This document shows, piece by piece, positions 17,307-25,478 of a DNA stretch of 64,000 nucleotides. Made by a program: the position numbers and the translations under genes. This DNA is from an uncultured Prevotellaceae bacterium (GTDB lineage: Bacteria > Bacteroidota > Bacteroidia > Bacteroidales > Bacteroidaceae), in contig CACYJV010000003.1 of assembly GCA_902774815.1 (NCBI GenBank), positions 1 through 64,000 on the forward strand, in the 5' to 3' direction. The notes beneath the pieces are model-generated. The model ran no database searches. It was not told where the DNA came from and saw only the letters and a program-made list of their open reading frames with translations. The number at the start of each line of letters is the position of its first letter. The first letter of the stretch is position 1.

Positions 17307-17347
17307 CATTTTTGCAAGAAATCATGTCACCCCCCAAAGGGCATGGC

Positions 17348-20300
17348 TCAACGCCTGATGAGCATCTTCTTGTGGTTCTGAATGTAGATGCCTTTGGCAA
17401 TGGAGTGCTGGCCACTGGCAATTCGACGGCCACTGAGGTCGTAGATGGCGGAATGGTCTGCGGGCGGTGTCGATTGGCCGACGACCTCAATCCCTGTAGG
17501 CTGTGAGGGCGTGGGAATGGCAGTAAGGGCGGCCGGCGCCGTGAAATAGGCTCTGAAGGCATCGACTTGCGTCGGCGTGTCGGCAGGTTCGAAGGCCGTT
17601 CCCTCGGCATTGAGCGCAAAAATACCATCGAGGCGGCGGCTGACGGTGGTGCCACAGAAGCGGTAGTCGTCGGTTCCCACCATCATCGGCACTTCAGCAG
17701 CCGACAAGAAGCGCACACCGGAAGCGCGGAACACGAGGTCGTCGGCAGCCGATGCCAACAGCAGGTAGGGCACATGACCCTCCATCTGCTGCACGGGGGC
17801 AAAAACGACATGGCCATCGTCGTCGACCTCGGCAAACTCCTGCAGTGCGACGCCATCGGGCAGACTGCTCACCGCAAAGGGCAAGGCGATGGTCTGCCAG
17901 CGGTCGGGCTGCGACGGGCGACTGTAGGTGGCCTCATCGGCCGTGAACGCAAGGGGCGAGAAGAAGCCGTAGCCATCGGTGAGGGTTATCGACGAGGCAC
18001 GTCCGCCAATGACGGTATTGTGCCCGTCGAGTCCATCGGGGCAGGTTTCGCCTGCGGCAAATATGTAGATTGTGTTGGGATTGGCGTTTGGAACCACCGT
18101 GGTGACGTAACCGGGAAGACTGCTCATGTCGACGGCCACCGCAGCACTGGGCGTGTTTAACGTATGCGTAGGCGGAAGGCCGCTCAACGTCATGTTCTGT
18201 TGCCAGCAGACAATGCCTGCCTGCGTGCGCCCCATCTGCCGGAGACCGCCATCGACAATGTCGCCACCCTCTTCGTAGAGGATGCTCAGCGCGTAGGTGG
18301 CACCCAGTTCCAGATGGTCGAAGAAGAAGCTGGCCTGTGCGGTCTTCGAGGGGTCGATGTGCATGGGGACGTAGATGCTCGTGGCACCATAGTAGTAGTC
18401 GCCGTCGCCCTTCTTGTGCAGCCACAGGCGCAGCTTGCCGTCGAAGGGTTCAGCGGCTTGGTTGAGGATGGTCACCTTGCCCTGCATCATGTTTCCATAG
18501 ACGACACCCGCTGAGCGATTGCCAATGCTGTTCGACACGTAGCGCAGGTTGTGGGCAGGGGCAACGCCCTGTTCACTGATGACCACCGTGCCTTGCCCTA
18601 CGACGTTACGGCCGTCGCGGTCGGTGGCGAGCCACACGTTCCACGTGCCCGAGGCATCGGGCGTGAAACTGAAGGCGGCCGTGGCATCGCCGTCAGCGAG
18701 GATGCCCACGTTGGTACGGCAGATGGCTTCGCCCTTGCTGGAGGTACGGCTGGCCAGCAGATGGATTTCGCGCAGGTATTCGTCGCCGTCGTTGTGGAAC
18801 GTGGCTACGACGGGCTGACGATCGCCACGGCGCAGGTTGCCGGGGAAGTTCATCGCGGTCATCCGAATGCTCTCAGTGGGCTTGAACGACAAGTTTACGT
18901 TACCAGCGGCATCGACAACGGCCAATATATAGGTGAGTTCAGGATTGCACTTCGACTGCCACTGGCCGTCGGAAGCGCGCTTGCTGACGGGTACAAGGCG
19001 ATGGACACCCTCTTGCAAGCCCTTCACGGGGAACTCGCAGCCAACGTAAGTGTCGGTGCCCAGCCACTGGGTGCGGTAGCTGCCCAGAACGACCAGATTG
19101 CCAGCCTCGTCGACGCGGGCGAGGCCCATGTTCCAATCGGCGCTGACACCCGACCAGTTGACGTAGTTGGCGAAGAACACGTTGCCCTGCCGAATCTCCC
19201 AGTCGTTGACCGTCAGTTGCGGCAGCACTTCGGGCGCAGGAACGTCGTCGGGACGTTGCATGCCGATGATGGCATCCTGACCCATGTTATAGGCATCGGG
19301 CGTGATGCTTGCGCCGATGCCGCTATTATCGTCGGGAGCAAGCACGTCGATGCGGAAGTAGCCGTTGCACATGCCGCCCCATCCCCAGTTGACGTGGTAG
19401 AGGCCGTCGAGGTCGTAGCCATCGAGCACAAAGGCGTGGGCGCCACCCGTGTTGGTGCCTGCAAAGGCAATAGGGTGGCCGCTGGCAATCTCGCCATAGA
19501 GCAGGTTGTCCCAGGCAGCAGCGGTGTAGTTGCCACGACTTTCAATGCGCGTGGCATCGTCGTAGCCAAAGTAGTTGATGAGCGCTTTCACGCCCTCGGG
19601 GAAACCGGCACCCGACGAAGGACCATAGCCCATCTTGCAACCCACGCCTACCCAGTACATGAGCTCGGCAACGGCCTGCTGCTGAGTCTCGGTTTCTGCA
19701 CCGACATAGTTGTCGACCATGTTTTCCCACTGGATGACGGAACCTGCGGGGATGTTGCGCAGTTGCACACGCTTCTCGCCTTGGGAGGTCGGATAGGTCA
19801 GTGCATAGCCTGGAATCATGCGGAGCGTCTTCTCGGGATAGCGGTAGTAGGCCATCACCTGGGCAATGGCCGTGGCCACGCAACCCGTGGCGCTGAGGTC
19901 GCCCTGCGTGCCATCCTCGCGATAGTAGCGCGGGCACAACAGGTTGTAGGGATGGCCCTGGTTCCAGAGCGTCTGGAGCAGGGGTGGCACCGGACGGCGG
20001 GCCTGTTGGTTGCGACGGGGAGCCTGGGCTGACGCGGAACCCTGAGAGGACGAGCCCGGCTGGAGGGAGTCAAGGAGCCGTATCTGGGCTGCATAGCTCT
20101 GCAAAAGCCACTGCAGGCCGTCAGGCAACGACTCGGCCGAGCCTTCGACGGGGAAGGCATCGTGGTCGGAATAGGCCAGTATGGGCTCCGTACGGTCATC
20201 GCCTGAAAGGATGACGTAGCCCTGACCTTGGTTGGTGGGGAAAACGTAAAAGGCTGCGTCATTGACAATCGACGACTGCCGATGGCCGACTGACCTTTTG

Positions 20301-20467
20301 CCTTTGAAGTATTGGGGAGCGGTGAGCACAGGCTGGGAGGCGAGGGACACGCCACGGGCTGAAAACTGGGCAGCAACGCGCTGTCGAGCCTGCTGAGCTG
20401 AAAGGGGGGCGGCCATTGCTGCCAGCGAGAGCAGCCAGAGGGTACAAGTAGTAAGGAGTTTGAGCAT
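17348..20467 (-). CDS. C10-family cysteine protease (streptopain/interpain type)
   Basis: A 1039-residue secreted protease. Signal peptide 1-20; an inhibitory propeptide-like domain (about 22-110, with AAFYVFPTNQGQGYVILSGD); then the papain-like C10 domain with catalytic Cys196 in ATGCVATAIAQVMAYY and His344 in GGAHAFVLDGYD, plus the VNWGWGG motif. A long C-terminal region of beta-sandwich modules follows, ending in a sorting-tail-like segment (IYDLSGRRI, then KGIYIQNHKKMLIRR). Relatives include SpeB and Prevotella interpain A. Within a glycan island it may release glycans by cutting glycoproteins. A Gly/Ser/Arg-rich stretch (138-160) is the likely maturation linker. Confidence 0.92.
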   Translation of the reverse strand: MLKLLTTCTLWLLSLAAMAAPLSAQQARQRVAAQFSARGVSLASQPVLTAPQYFKGKRSVGHRQSSIVNDAAFYVFPTNQGQGYVILSGDDRTEPILAYSDHDAFPVEGSAESLPDGLQWLLQSYAAQIRLLDSLQPGSSSQGSASAQAPRRNQQARRPVPPLLQTLWNQGHPYNLLCPRYYREDGTQGDLSATGCVATAIAQVMAYYRYPEKTLRMIPGYALTYPTSQGEKRVQLRNIPAGSVIQWENMVDNYVGAETETQQQAVAELMYWVGVGCKMGYGPSSGAGFPEGVKALINYFGYDDATRIESRGNYTAAAWDNLLYGEIASGHPIAFAGTNTGGAHAFVLDGYDLDGLYHVNWGWGGMCNGYFRIDVLAPDDNSGIGASITPDAYNMGQDAIIGMQRPDDVPAPEVLPQLTVNDWEIRQGNVFFANYVNWSGVSADWNMGLARVDEAGNLVVLGSYRTQWLGTDTYVGCEFPVKGLQEGVHRLVPVSKRASDGQWQSKCNPELTYILAVVDAAGNVNLSFKPTESIRMTAMNFPGNLRRGDRQPVVATFHNDGDEYLREIHLLASRTSSKGEAICRTNVGILADGDATAAFSFTPDASGTWNVWLATDRDGRNVVGQGTVVISEQGVAPAHNLRYVSNSIGNRSAGVVYGNMMQGKVTILNQAAEPFDGKLRLWLHKKGDGDYYYGATSIYVPMHIDPSKTAQASFFFDHLELGATYALSILYEEGGDIVDGGLRQMGRTQAGIVCWQQNMTLSGLPPTHTLNTPSAAVAVDMSSLPGYVTTVVPNANPNTIYIFAAGETCPDGLDGHNTVIGGRASSITLTDGYGFFSPLAFTADEATYSRPSQPDRWQTIALPFAVSSLPDGVALQEFAEVDDDGHVVFAPVQQMEGHVPYLLLASAADDLVFRASGVRFLSAAEVPMMVGTDDYRFCGTTVSRRLDGIFALNAEGTAFEPADTPTQVDAFRAYFTAPAALTAIPTPSQPTGIEVVGQSTPPADHSAIYDLSGRRIASGQHSIAKGIYIQNHKKMLIRR

Positions 20468-20469
20468 GG

Positions 20470-20512
20470 TGGGTGGTGGATGATTTGTGGTGGGGGGGTG
20501 ATGGATGAATGG
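20470..20512. repeat. gatgg/ggtgg low-complexity intergenic word
   Basis: The 45-bp gap between the C10 and GH18 genes is almost entirely ggtggatgatttgtgg-type words. The same words fill 21806-21842 and 9571-9600 and appear in coding sequence at 20611-20655. Confidence 0.6.
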
Positions 20513-21805
20513 TTAACGTTGCATCACTTTATGGATGGAGCCATCAGGGGTGCGGACGAGGTTCAGACCGCGACGTGGATGCTGCAGGCGAATGCCACTG
20601 GCGTCGTAGTAGATGGTTGATGGGTGATGGGCGTTGGGTGATGATGAATGGTCAAGGGCTTTGATGCCCGTGTCGTCGCCGACTGGTTCAACCTTCAACG
20701 AGGAGATGCGCTTGTACCACACGCTCATGCGAGGCATTTCCTCGTCGGTCCACTCGCGACTCTGTCCCGTGAGATCGGGGTTGGCATAGCCCGTGAGCCG
20801 ATAGCCAGCCTTCAGCTTGAAGGAGGCGATGTCCTTGTCGGCCACGCCACGTGCAGCGAGTTGGGCCATGGTGTATTCGCCCTCGTCGAGTTGCACGCTG
20901 TAGCCGCCGAAATTGTTGGCACTGTAGAGCGTGACGACGGGGTTTTCGGCCTGCTTATCGCCAAAGATACGGTTCATGGACGATGCCCATTGATTGAGAT
21001 TCCACGTCTCGTCGTTGTAAACCCACACAAATCCGCCCACGACACCTGCTGCGTCGTGCCACTGCTGCATCTGTGCGATGGAGGTGGCCATATCGGTTTG
21101 ATAATTGGTGCGCCCTGCATGGATGGGCAATCCGCCGAGTTTCCAGTCGGAAGGATTGTTGTAGGCACCCCCGTCGTAGCACTGAACGAGCACGCGGTCG
21201 CAGGCACCTGGCCGCGAGGTGTTCAGGTTCTCGACGAGCGAGCGCCAGAACGTCTTGTTCGTGTAGGGCGCGACAGTAGTCTTGTAGCCCAGGTCGAACA
21301 TCATGGCATGGAAACGCACCGCCGTGGCTGCGTCGTAGCAATGCTCGTCGTCGTTGTTCACGGCATCGATTTCGGGAATCATGTCCTTCAGGGCCTTGAA
21401 ATTGCGATAGAGGATGCTGTTCGCGTCGGTGCCCTGCTGGCGGATGAGGTCGCGGATGCGGTCGTACGACTCGTTACCCCAGCCTCCGATGCAGATTTCA
21501 ACACGCTCGATGCCCGTGGGCTGCGTCTTCAGTGCCTTCACATCGTCAACATAATGAGGCTGCTGGCGGTCGAACACGTAGGCTCCATCTTTGCAGATAG
21601 TCTCGCCATCGGTGGTCAACGTGCCATCGGATTCAACGCTCACGTTGAACAAGATGACATAGGTAAAACCTGAGTTCTTCAGGGTGGTGACGGTGTTCGG
21701 ACGCTCGCGGCGGATGTGACCGCCCACGTAGACGCCGCTGCCCTGTTGGGCGCAGACGTCGGTGCAGGCAAGTGCGAGGAGAAGTGCAAGGAGGAGGCGT
21801 GGCAT
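20513..21805 (-). CDS. GH18-family protein with beta/gamma-crystallin-like domain
   Basis: A 430-residue secreted protein counted from the Met at 21805, which opens a good signal peptide (MPRLLLALLLALACTDVCA); the longer ORF to 21889 adds 28 unlikely residues encoded by gap words. The barrel shows the GH18 strand motif RVEICIGGWG and, at 147-154, DAVNNDDE in place of DxxDxDxE. The acid Glu154 and Asp152 are kept but the middle Asp is Asn150. Residues about 290-373 look like a beta/gamma-crystallin domain (VTLYSANNFGGYSVQLDEG). A low-complexity linker (385-397) and a sorting-type tail follow. It may be an endo-beta-N-acetylglucosaminidase or a glycan-binding relative. Confidence 0.75.
   Translation of the reverse strand: MPRLLLALLLALACTDVCAQQGSGVYVGGHIRRERPNTVTTLKNSGFTYVILFNVSVESDGTLTTDGETICKDGAYVFDRQQPHYVDDVKALKTQPTGIERVEICIGGWGNESYDRIRDLIRQQGTDANSILYRNFKALKDMIPEIDAVNNDDEHCYDAATAVRFHAMMFDLGYKTTVAPYTNKTFWRSLVENLNTSRPGACDRVLVQCYDGGAYNNPSDWKLGGLPIHAGRTNYQTDMATSIAQMQQWHDAAGVVGGFVWVYNDETWNLNQWASSMNRIFGDKQAENPVVTLYSANNFGGYSVQLDEGEYTMAQLAARGVADKDIASFKLKAGYRLTGYANPDLTGQSREWTDEEMPRMSVWYKRISSLKVEPVGDDTGIKALDHSSSPNAHHPSTIYYDASGIRLQHPRRGLNLVRTPDGSIHKVMQR
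20611..20655 (-). repeat. intergenic-type word inside the GH18 coding sequence
   Basis: The plus strand reads agatggttgatgggtgatgg and continues in the same style. It matches words in the neighbouring gaps, yet here it is read through in frame as the Ser/His/Pro-rich linker SSSPNAHHPST before the C-terminal tail. Confidence 0.7.
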
Positions 21806-21842
21806 GGCTGGATGTTGGGTGATGGGTAATGAGGAATAGTAT

Positions 21843-22811
21843 TTAGTGGGAAGTATTTGATGGAAGGATGATTTTCCGGATGGTGCCATCGGGGGTGCGA
21901 ACGATGTTCAGGCCACGGCGCGGACGCATCAGGCGCACGCCATTGGCATCGTAATAGGCAGGCGAAAGGGCTCCTTCAGCGAGCGAAGGCTGTGCTTTAG
22001 GAGTGCTAATGCCATCGGTTTCGGGCTGCTGGGCATCGCTGAGCAGTTCGGCTTCAATGGTTTCGTAGAACAGGTTCACCGTGATGCGATAAGTTCCTGG
22101 CGTATATACACGCCACTTTGTGTCATCGCCCCCCTGGCGCAGCTGACGGGCGGCGAGGATGTCCTCGTCCTGCGTGAACGGATGGAGTTCGCGCGGACCC
22201 CACGTCATCTGGCCTTCCAACTTGAAACGACCTGGTTCGACGACATTAGGGAAGATGTCGAGACGTCCCGTCCAACGGAACACGTAGGGATCGTCGTGGT
22301 CGCGTTCGAAGGGCAGCATGGCATCGCGACTCCACTCCACACGGTTGGAGCCTCCCTCGAAGGCACTGCCCGCGATGAGCACTTCGTTCCACGGAAGACA
22401 GAGCTCGCCCTTGACGGTATGGCTGACCGGGTCGACCAGGAAGCGATAGGTCTCCTCGCTGAACGACACCACCCAACCGGGCTGACTCTCGTCGGAGGTC
22501 AGGATGTAATGCAGGCCGTTGTTGATCAGATAGGAATCGACAAGCTGCGGCTTCAGGAACTGCGTGACGCCCTTCTCGTAGTTCTCCGTGGTCTGTATCT
22601 TCAGTTCGCCATCCTTCAGCGGACCTGCGAAGCGGAATAGTCCGTCGGGGCGGCGGGTGAGCTCAACGCTACCCTCCTCGACTGCCGTACCCGTTGCCCA
22701 GAGACGCTCGAAGGTTTGGGCAAAGGCGGTGGAACTCCACATCATCCCTCCCCAGAGGAGGAGGGTAATGAACGAGTGGCGAGATTTTATGCATGGAAAA
22801 AGTTTCTTCAT
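21843..22811 (-). CDS. SusE/SusF-like surface glycan-binding protein A
   Basis: A 322-residue protein with a Sec signal (ending near AFAQ, about residue 32) and no lipobox. It has two or three beta-sandwich modules of the SusE/F outer-membrane type: RLWATGTAVEEGSVEL, VLIAGSAFEGG followed by FRWTGRLDIFP, and RFKLEGQMTWGPRELHPF. It ends in the shared tail (AYYDANGVRLMRPRRGLNIV). It is a clear paralogue of the protein at 30803-31528, and each is encoded just downstream of a GH31 of the same subtype. A role in holding glycan at the cell surface is inferred. Its signal peptide is partly encoded by a CCCTCC/GGAGGG palindrome (22746-22765). Confidence 0.72.
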   Translation of the reverse strand: MKKLFPCIKSRHSFITLLLWGGMMWSSTAFAQTFERLWATGTAVEEGSVELTRRPDGLFRFAGPLKDGELKIQTTENYEKGVTQFLKPQLVDSYLINNGLHYILTSDESQPGWVVSFSEETYRFLVDPVSHTVKGELCLPWNEVLIAGSAFEGGSNRVEWSRDAMLPFERDHDDPYVFRWTGRLDIFPNVVEPGRFKLEGQMTWGPRELHPFTQDEDILAARQLRQGGDDTKWRVYTPGTYRITVNLFYETIEAELLSDAQQPETDGISTPKAQPSLAEGALSPAYYDANGVRLMRPRRGLNIVRTPDGTIRKIILPSNTSH

Positions 22812-22848
22812 CTTTATCGCTTTTACTTTTTTACCGTTTCCCTTATTC

Positions 22849-22870
22849 GGGCAGACACGTGAGTCTGCCC
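22849..22870. repeat. dispersed palindrome, copy 3 (perfect)
   Basis: GGGCAGAC (22849-22856) and GTCTGCCC (22863-22870) are exact inverted repeats around acgtga, followed by ctac. The surrounding gap 22812-22903 is otherwise a pyrimidine tract of ttttacc-type words. Confidence 0.85.
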
Positions 22871-22903
22871 CTACCGTTTTACCTTTTTATTTTTTTACTT
22901 ATC

Positions 22904-25312
22904 CTACAGCCGCTTTTCAGTTGAGACAGTGCCATCGCTCCACATGCGTTTTACGATGTGCGGACCGCGGGGCTTCACTTCGCAACGGCGACCGGCGAGG
23001 TCGTAATAGCGCTCGGCCACAACTTCGGGAGTACCTACATTGACAATGCCCGCAGCACTGCGGTCGACCTGTACTACCACGTCGTGGTCGCAGGATGTCG
23101 TGGCAATGCTGATGACGACCAAGTGGCGCTCGGCATCGTAAGTCCAGTCGATGAGCTCGGCACCGCTGACGCTGACCTGTTCGGGATTCTCCTCGAGCAG
23201 CAGCTGCACCTCATAGGCACGCTCGGCAGGCATACCCTCGTAGGAACCCTGACGCGCACCGATGGTTAGCGTGATGCGGTCGGGCTGACGCTGCTGACTG
23301 ATGGGCGTGGTGGCATAGCCATCGCGCTCGTAGTCCTGCGTGTCACCGGCATCCTCGTAAAGCGTCGTAGCGCCATCGCTGCCAGGAACCACCTTCAGCA
23401 ACAGGCTTCCGGCAGTCGACTGAAGGCGCTTCAGGGGAGGATTGCAAACGACGATGCTACCGGCCTTGATGAAGTAAGGAATCTCTTCGGCAGCATAGTT
23501 ATCGCTGATGGTCTGACCGCCATCAAGCAAGCGGCTACGGCAAACGTCGTACCACAGGCCTTCGGGCAGCCACGTCTTGTGGAAGGTGCCGCTTTGGCCA
23601 TTAGCAGCCGTCACGACAGGCGATACGAGGATGTCGTCACCAAACATGTATTCGCCCTCCTGGCGGTAGGACTCATTCTCTTCGGGCCACTCGTAGTAGA
23701 GCGGGCGACACAGGCTCACGCCTGTATCATAGGCCTGGCGACAGGCGGTGTAGATATAGGGCATCAGCTCATAGCGCAGGCGAACGCAGTCGAGCAGGGC
23801 TGCGAAGTTGTCGTACTTCCAAATACGGCGCTCATTGCCCTCCTGACTGGCACCATGGGTGCGGAAGATGGGTGAGAACACGCCGAACTGCAGCCAGCGG
23901 AGCATGAGTTCCTCGTTGGTGGGGGCTATCTGCAGATGACCGCCGAGGTCGTGTCCCCAATAGCCGAAGCAGACGTTGGAGGCGGTTGCCGTGAAATATG
24001 GCTGGAAGGCGAGCGATCCGAACGTCGAATAGGTGTCGCCCGAGAATCCAATGGGATAGCGATGGCTGCCCATTCCGCCCCAGCGGTGGAAGATGAGCGG
24101 TCGGCGGTCGGGGCGGTTCAGGCGCATGTCATTGAAAAACACGTGGTTGCACCAGAAGGTCTCACCGAGTCCGTCGACATAGTTGCTGGTGAGGTTCTGC
24201 TGCCAGTCCAGCCACCAGAAGTCAACGCCCTGCGACTCGCGCTCGCGGATGATGTGACTGAAGAGCGAACGGTAGAAGGTAGAGTCTTCCAACATCCAAG
24301 GTACACGGTCGGTCGTCATGCCCATGTCGGAACGAATCTCCTGGAAATGGTCCTCGTAGGAGGCGACGCCATCGGCGGGGTGCAGGTTGAGGGCCACCTT
24401 CAGCTGCTGCTGGTGCATCCAACGGATAAGTCCTTCGGGATTGGGGATGAGGCTCTTGTTCCACGTCCAGCCGGTCCAGCCGTCGAGATGCCAGTCCATG
24501 TCGAAAATCATCACATCGAGCGGGATGTCGTTCTTGTTGATTTCGGTCACGAGATTGACGAAATCCTGTTGCGAGTAGCGCTGATACTTGCTGTACCAAT
24601 AGCCCAGTGCATAGAGCGGTGGCAAAGGCTGGCGGCCAGCCACCTTGATGTAATCGGCAAGGGCACCTTTGTAGTCGTGGCCATAGCCAAAGAAGTAGTA
24701 GTCGAGGGCATTTGCGTCAATGGGCTGTGCCAGCCAGGGAATGCCATCGACAGCTTTATCGAAGGGGAAGGAGCGAGATCCGTCGCCACGCTTGGCCTTA
24801 GGCGACTCGTCAATGAGCGCCCAGCCAGCACGCGAGAGGATGCCATCCTCAAGATCGGGGCGTTGATTGTCGCCACTGGCTGTGTCGAGGGTGCGCTTCG
24901 TGCCTTTCAGGTTGAGTGCATCTTCCTTACCAGGATACCACGTTACGGTGCGACCATTGAGCGGCATCGTGATGCAGAGGTTGTTAGGTGACTTCAGGAC
25001 AGCAGAAATGGTGCTCCCGATCTTATAGCGAAGTGTCAGCGCATCGGTCTCAATGTAGAGATAGCCGTCTGACTCGTGGGTTGTAAACTGCGGAACGGGC
25101 AGCCTGCGATTGACGACGGCGAATGTGGCGCGGTCCTCGAAGCGGCTCGTGGCGCTGTATTGAATACGGATCATCCTGTTGGTGAGTACCGTGAAGCGGG
25201 CACGTCCCGACGTGACCACTGCAGCAGGATCGGCCACAGGGTCATCGGCAGCGAACAAACTCTGAGTTGTGGTCGTCGCCAACAGGATGATGATCAGTAA
25301 TAGTTTCTTCAT
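22904..25312 (-). CDS. GH31 glycoside hydrolase, WLDWQQ subtype, copy A
   Basis: An 802-residue secreted enzyme counted from the Met at 25312 (MKKLLLIIILLATTTTQSLF); the ORF extension to 25393 is encoded by gap repeats and is rejected. After the N-terminal beta-sandwich (about 25-225) comes the barrel: nucleophile Asp369 in DFWWLDWQQN and acid/base Asp426 in IGFSGDTYS, then C-terminal beta domains and a tail (YYDLAGRRC). GH31 enzymes cleave alpha-glucosidic, xylosidic or galactosidic bonds. The WLDWQQ motif differs from the WNDMNE of classical alpha-glucosidases, so the sugar is left open. It is a close paralogue of 31633-33918. Confidence 0.88.
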   Translation of the reverse strand: MKKLLLIIILLATTTTQSLFAADDPVADPAAVVTSGRARFTVLTNRMIRIQYSATSRFEDRATFAVVNRRLPVPQFTTHESDGYLYIETDALTLRYKIGSTISAVLKSPNNLCITMPLNGRTVTWYPGKEDALNLKGTKRTLDTASGDNQRPDLEDGILSRAGWALIDESPKAKRGDGSRSFPFDKAVDGIPWLAQPIDANALDYYFFGYGHDYKGALADYIKVAGRQPLPPLYALGYWYSKYQRYSQQDFVNLVTEINKNDIPLDVMIFDMDWHLDGWTGWTWNKSLIPNPEGLIRWMHQQQLKVALNLHPADGVASYEDHFQEIRSDMGMTTDRVPWMLEDSTFYRSLFSHIIRERESQGVDFWWLDWQQNLTSNYVDGLGETFWCNHVFFNDMRLNRPDRRPLIFHRWGGMGSHRYPIGFSGDTYSTFGSLAFQPYFTATASNVCFGYWGHDLGGHLQIAPTNEELMLRWLQFGVFSPIFRTHGASQEGNERRIWKYDNFAALLDCVRLRYELMPYIYTACRQAYDTGVSLCRPLYYEWPEENESYRQEGEYMFGDDILVSPVVTAANGQSGTFHKTWLPEGLWYDVCRSRLLDGGQTISDNYAAEEIPYFIKAGSIVVCNPPLKRLQSTAGSLLLKVVPGSDGATTLYEDAGDTQDYERDGYATTPISQQRQPDRITLTIGARQGSYEGMPAERAYEVQLLLEENPEQVSVSGAELIDWTYDAERHLVVISIATTSCDHDVVVQVDRSAAGIVNVGTPEVVAERYYDLAGRRCEVKPRGPHIVKRMWSDGTVSTEKRL

Positions 25313-25478
25313 GCGTTCAATTGTCGCTGTGCGACGGTTCAAAGGGAAATGCGCTATGCGCGTGCAAGGTTCAATTGCGCTTCGTGCGTTCAATATTCAA
25401 GGTTCAAGTGCGCTTCGCGCGTTCAAAAGCCAAAGGCCAACAGCCAACAGCTAAAAGCCAAAGGCCAACACACAACAC
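25313..25478. repeat. ttcaa and gccaaaggcc word array between two GH31 genes
   Basis: This 166-bp gap is built of ttcaa words separated by small hairpins (gcgcttcgcgcg, tgcgctatgcgcg, gtcgctgtgcgac), then ccaaaggccaa/gctaaaagcc words. Nothing looks coding. Confidence 0.75.

Noticed and set aside
18551-20032. 493-residue plus-strand ORF opposite the C10 protease gene
   Set aside because: Antisense shadow of a clear catalytic protease gene; Val/Ala/His-rich composition typical of the complement of GC-rich coding DNA.
21806-21889. N-terminal extension of the GH18 gene
   Set aside because: The added 28 codons overlap the next gene's end and low-complexity words; the Met at 21805 opens a normal signal peptide.
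25313-25393. N-terminal extension of GH31 copy A
   Set aside because: The extra 27 codons are made of ttcaa gap words and precede a good signal peptide starting at 25312.
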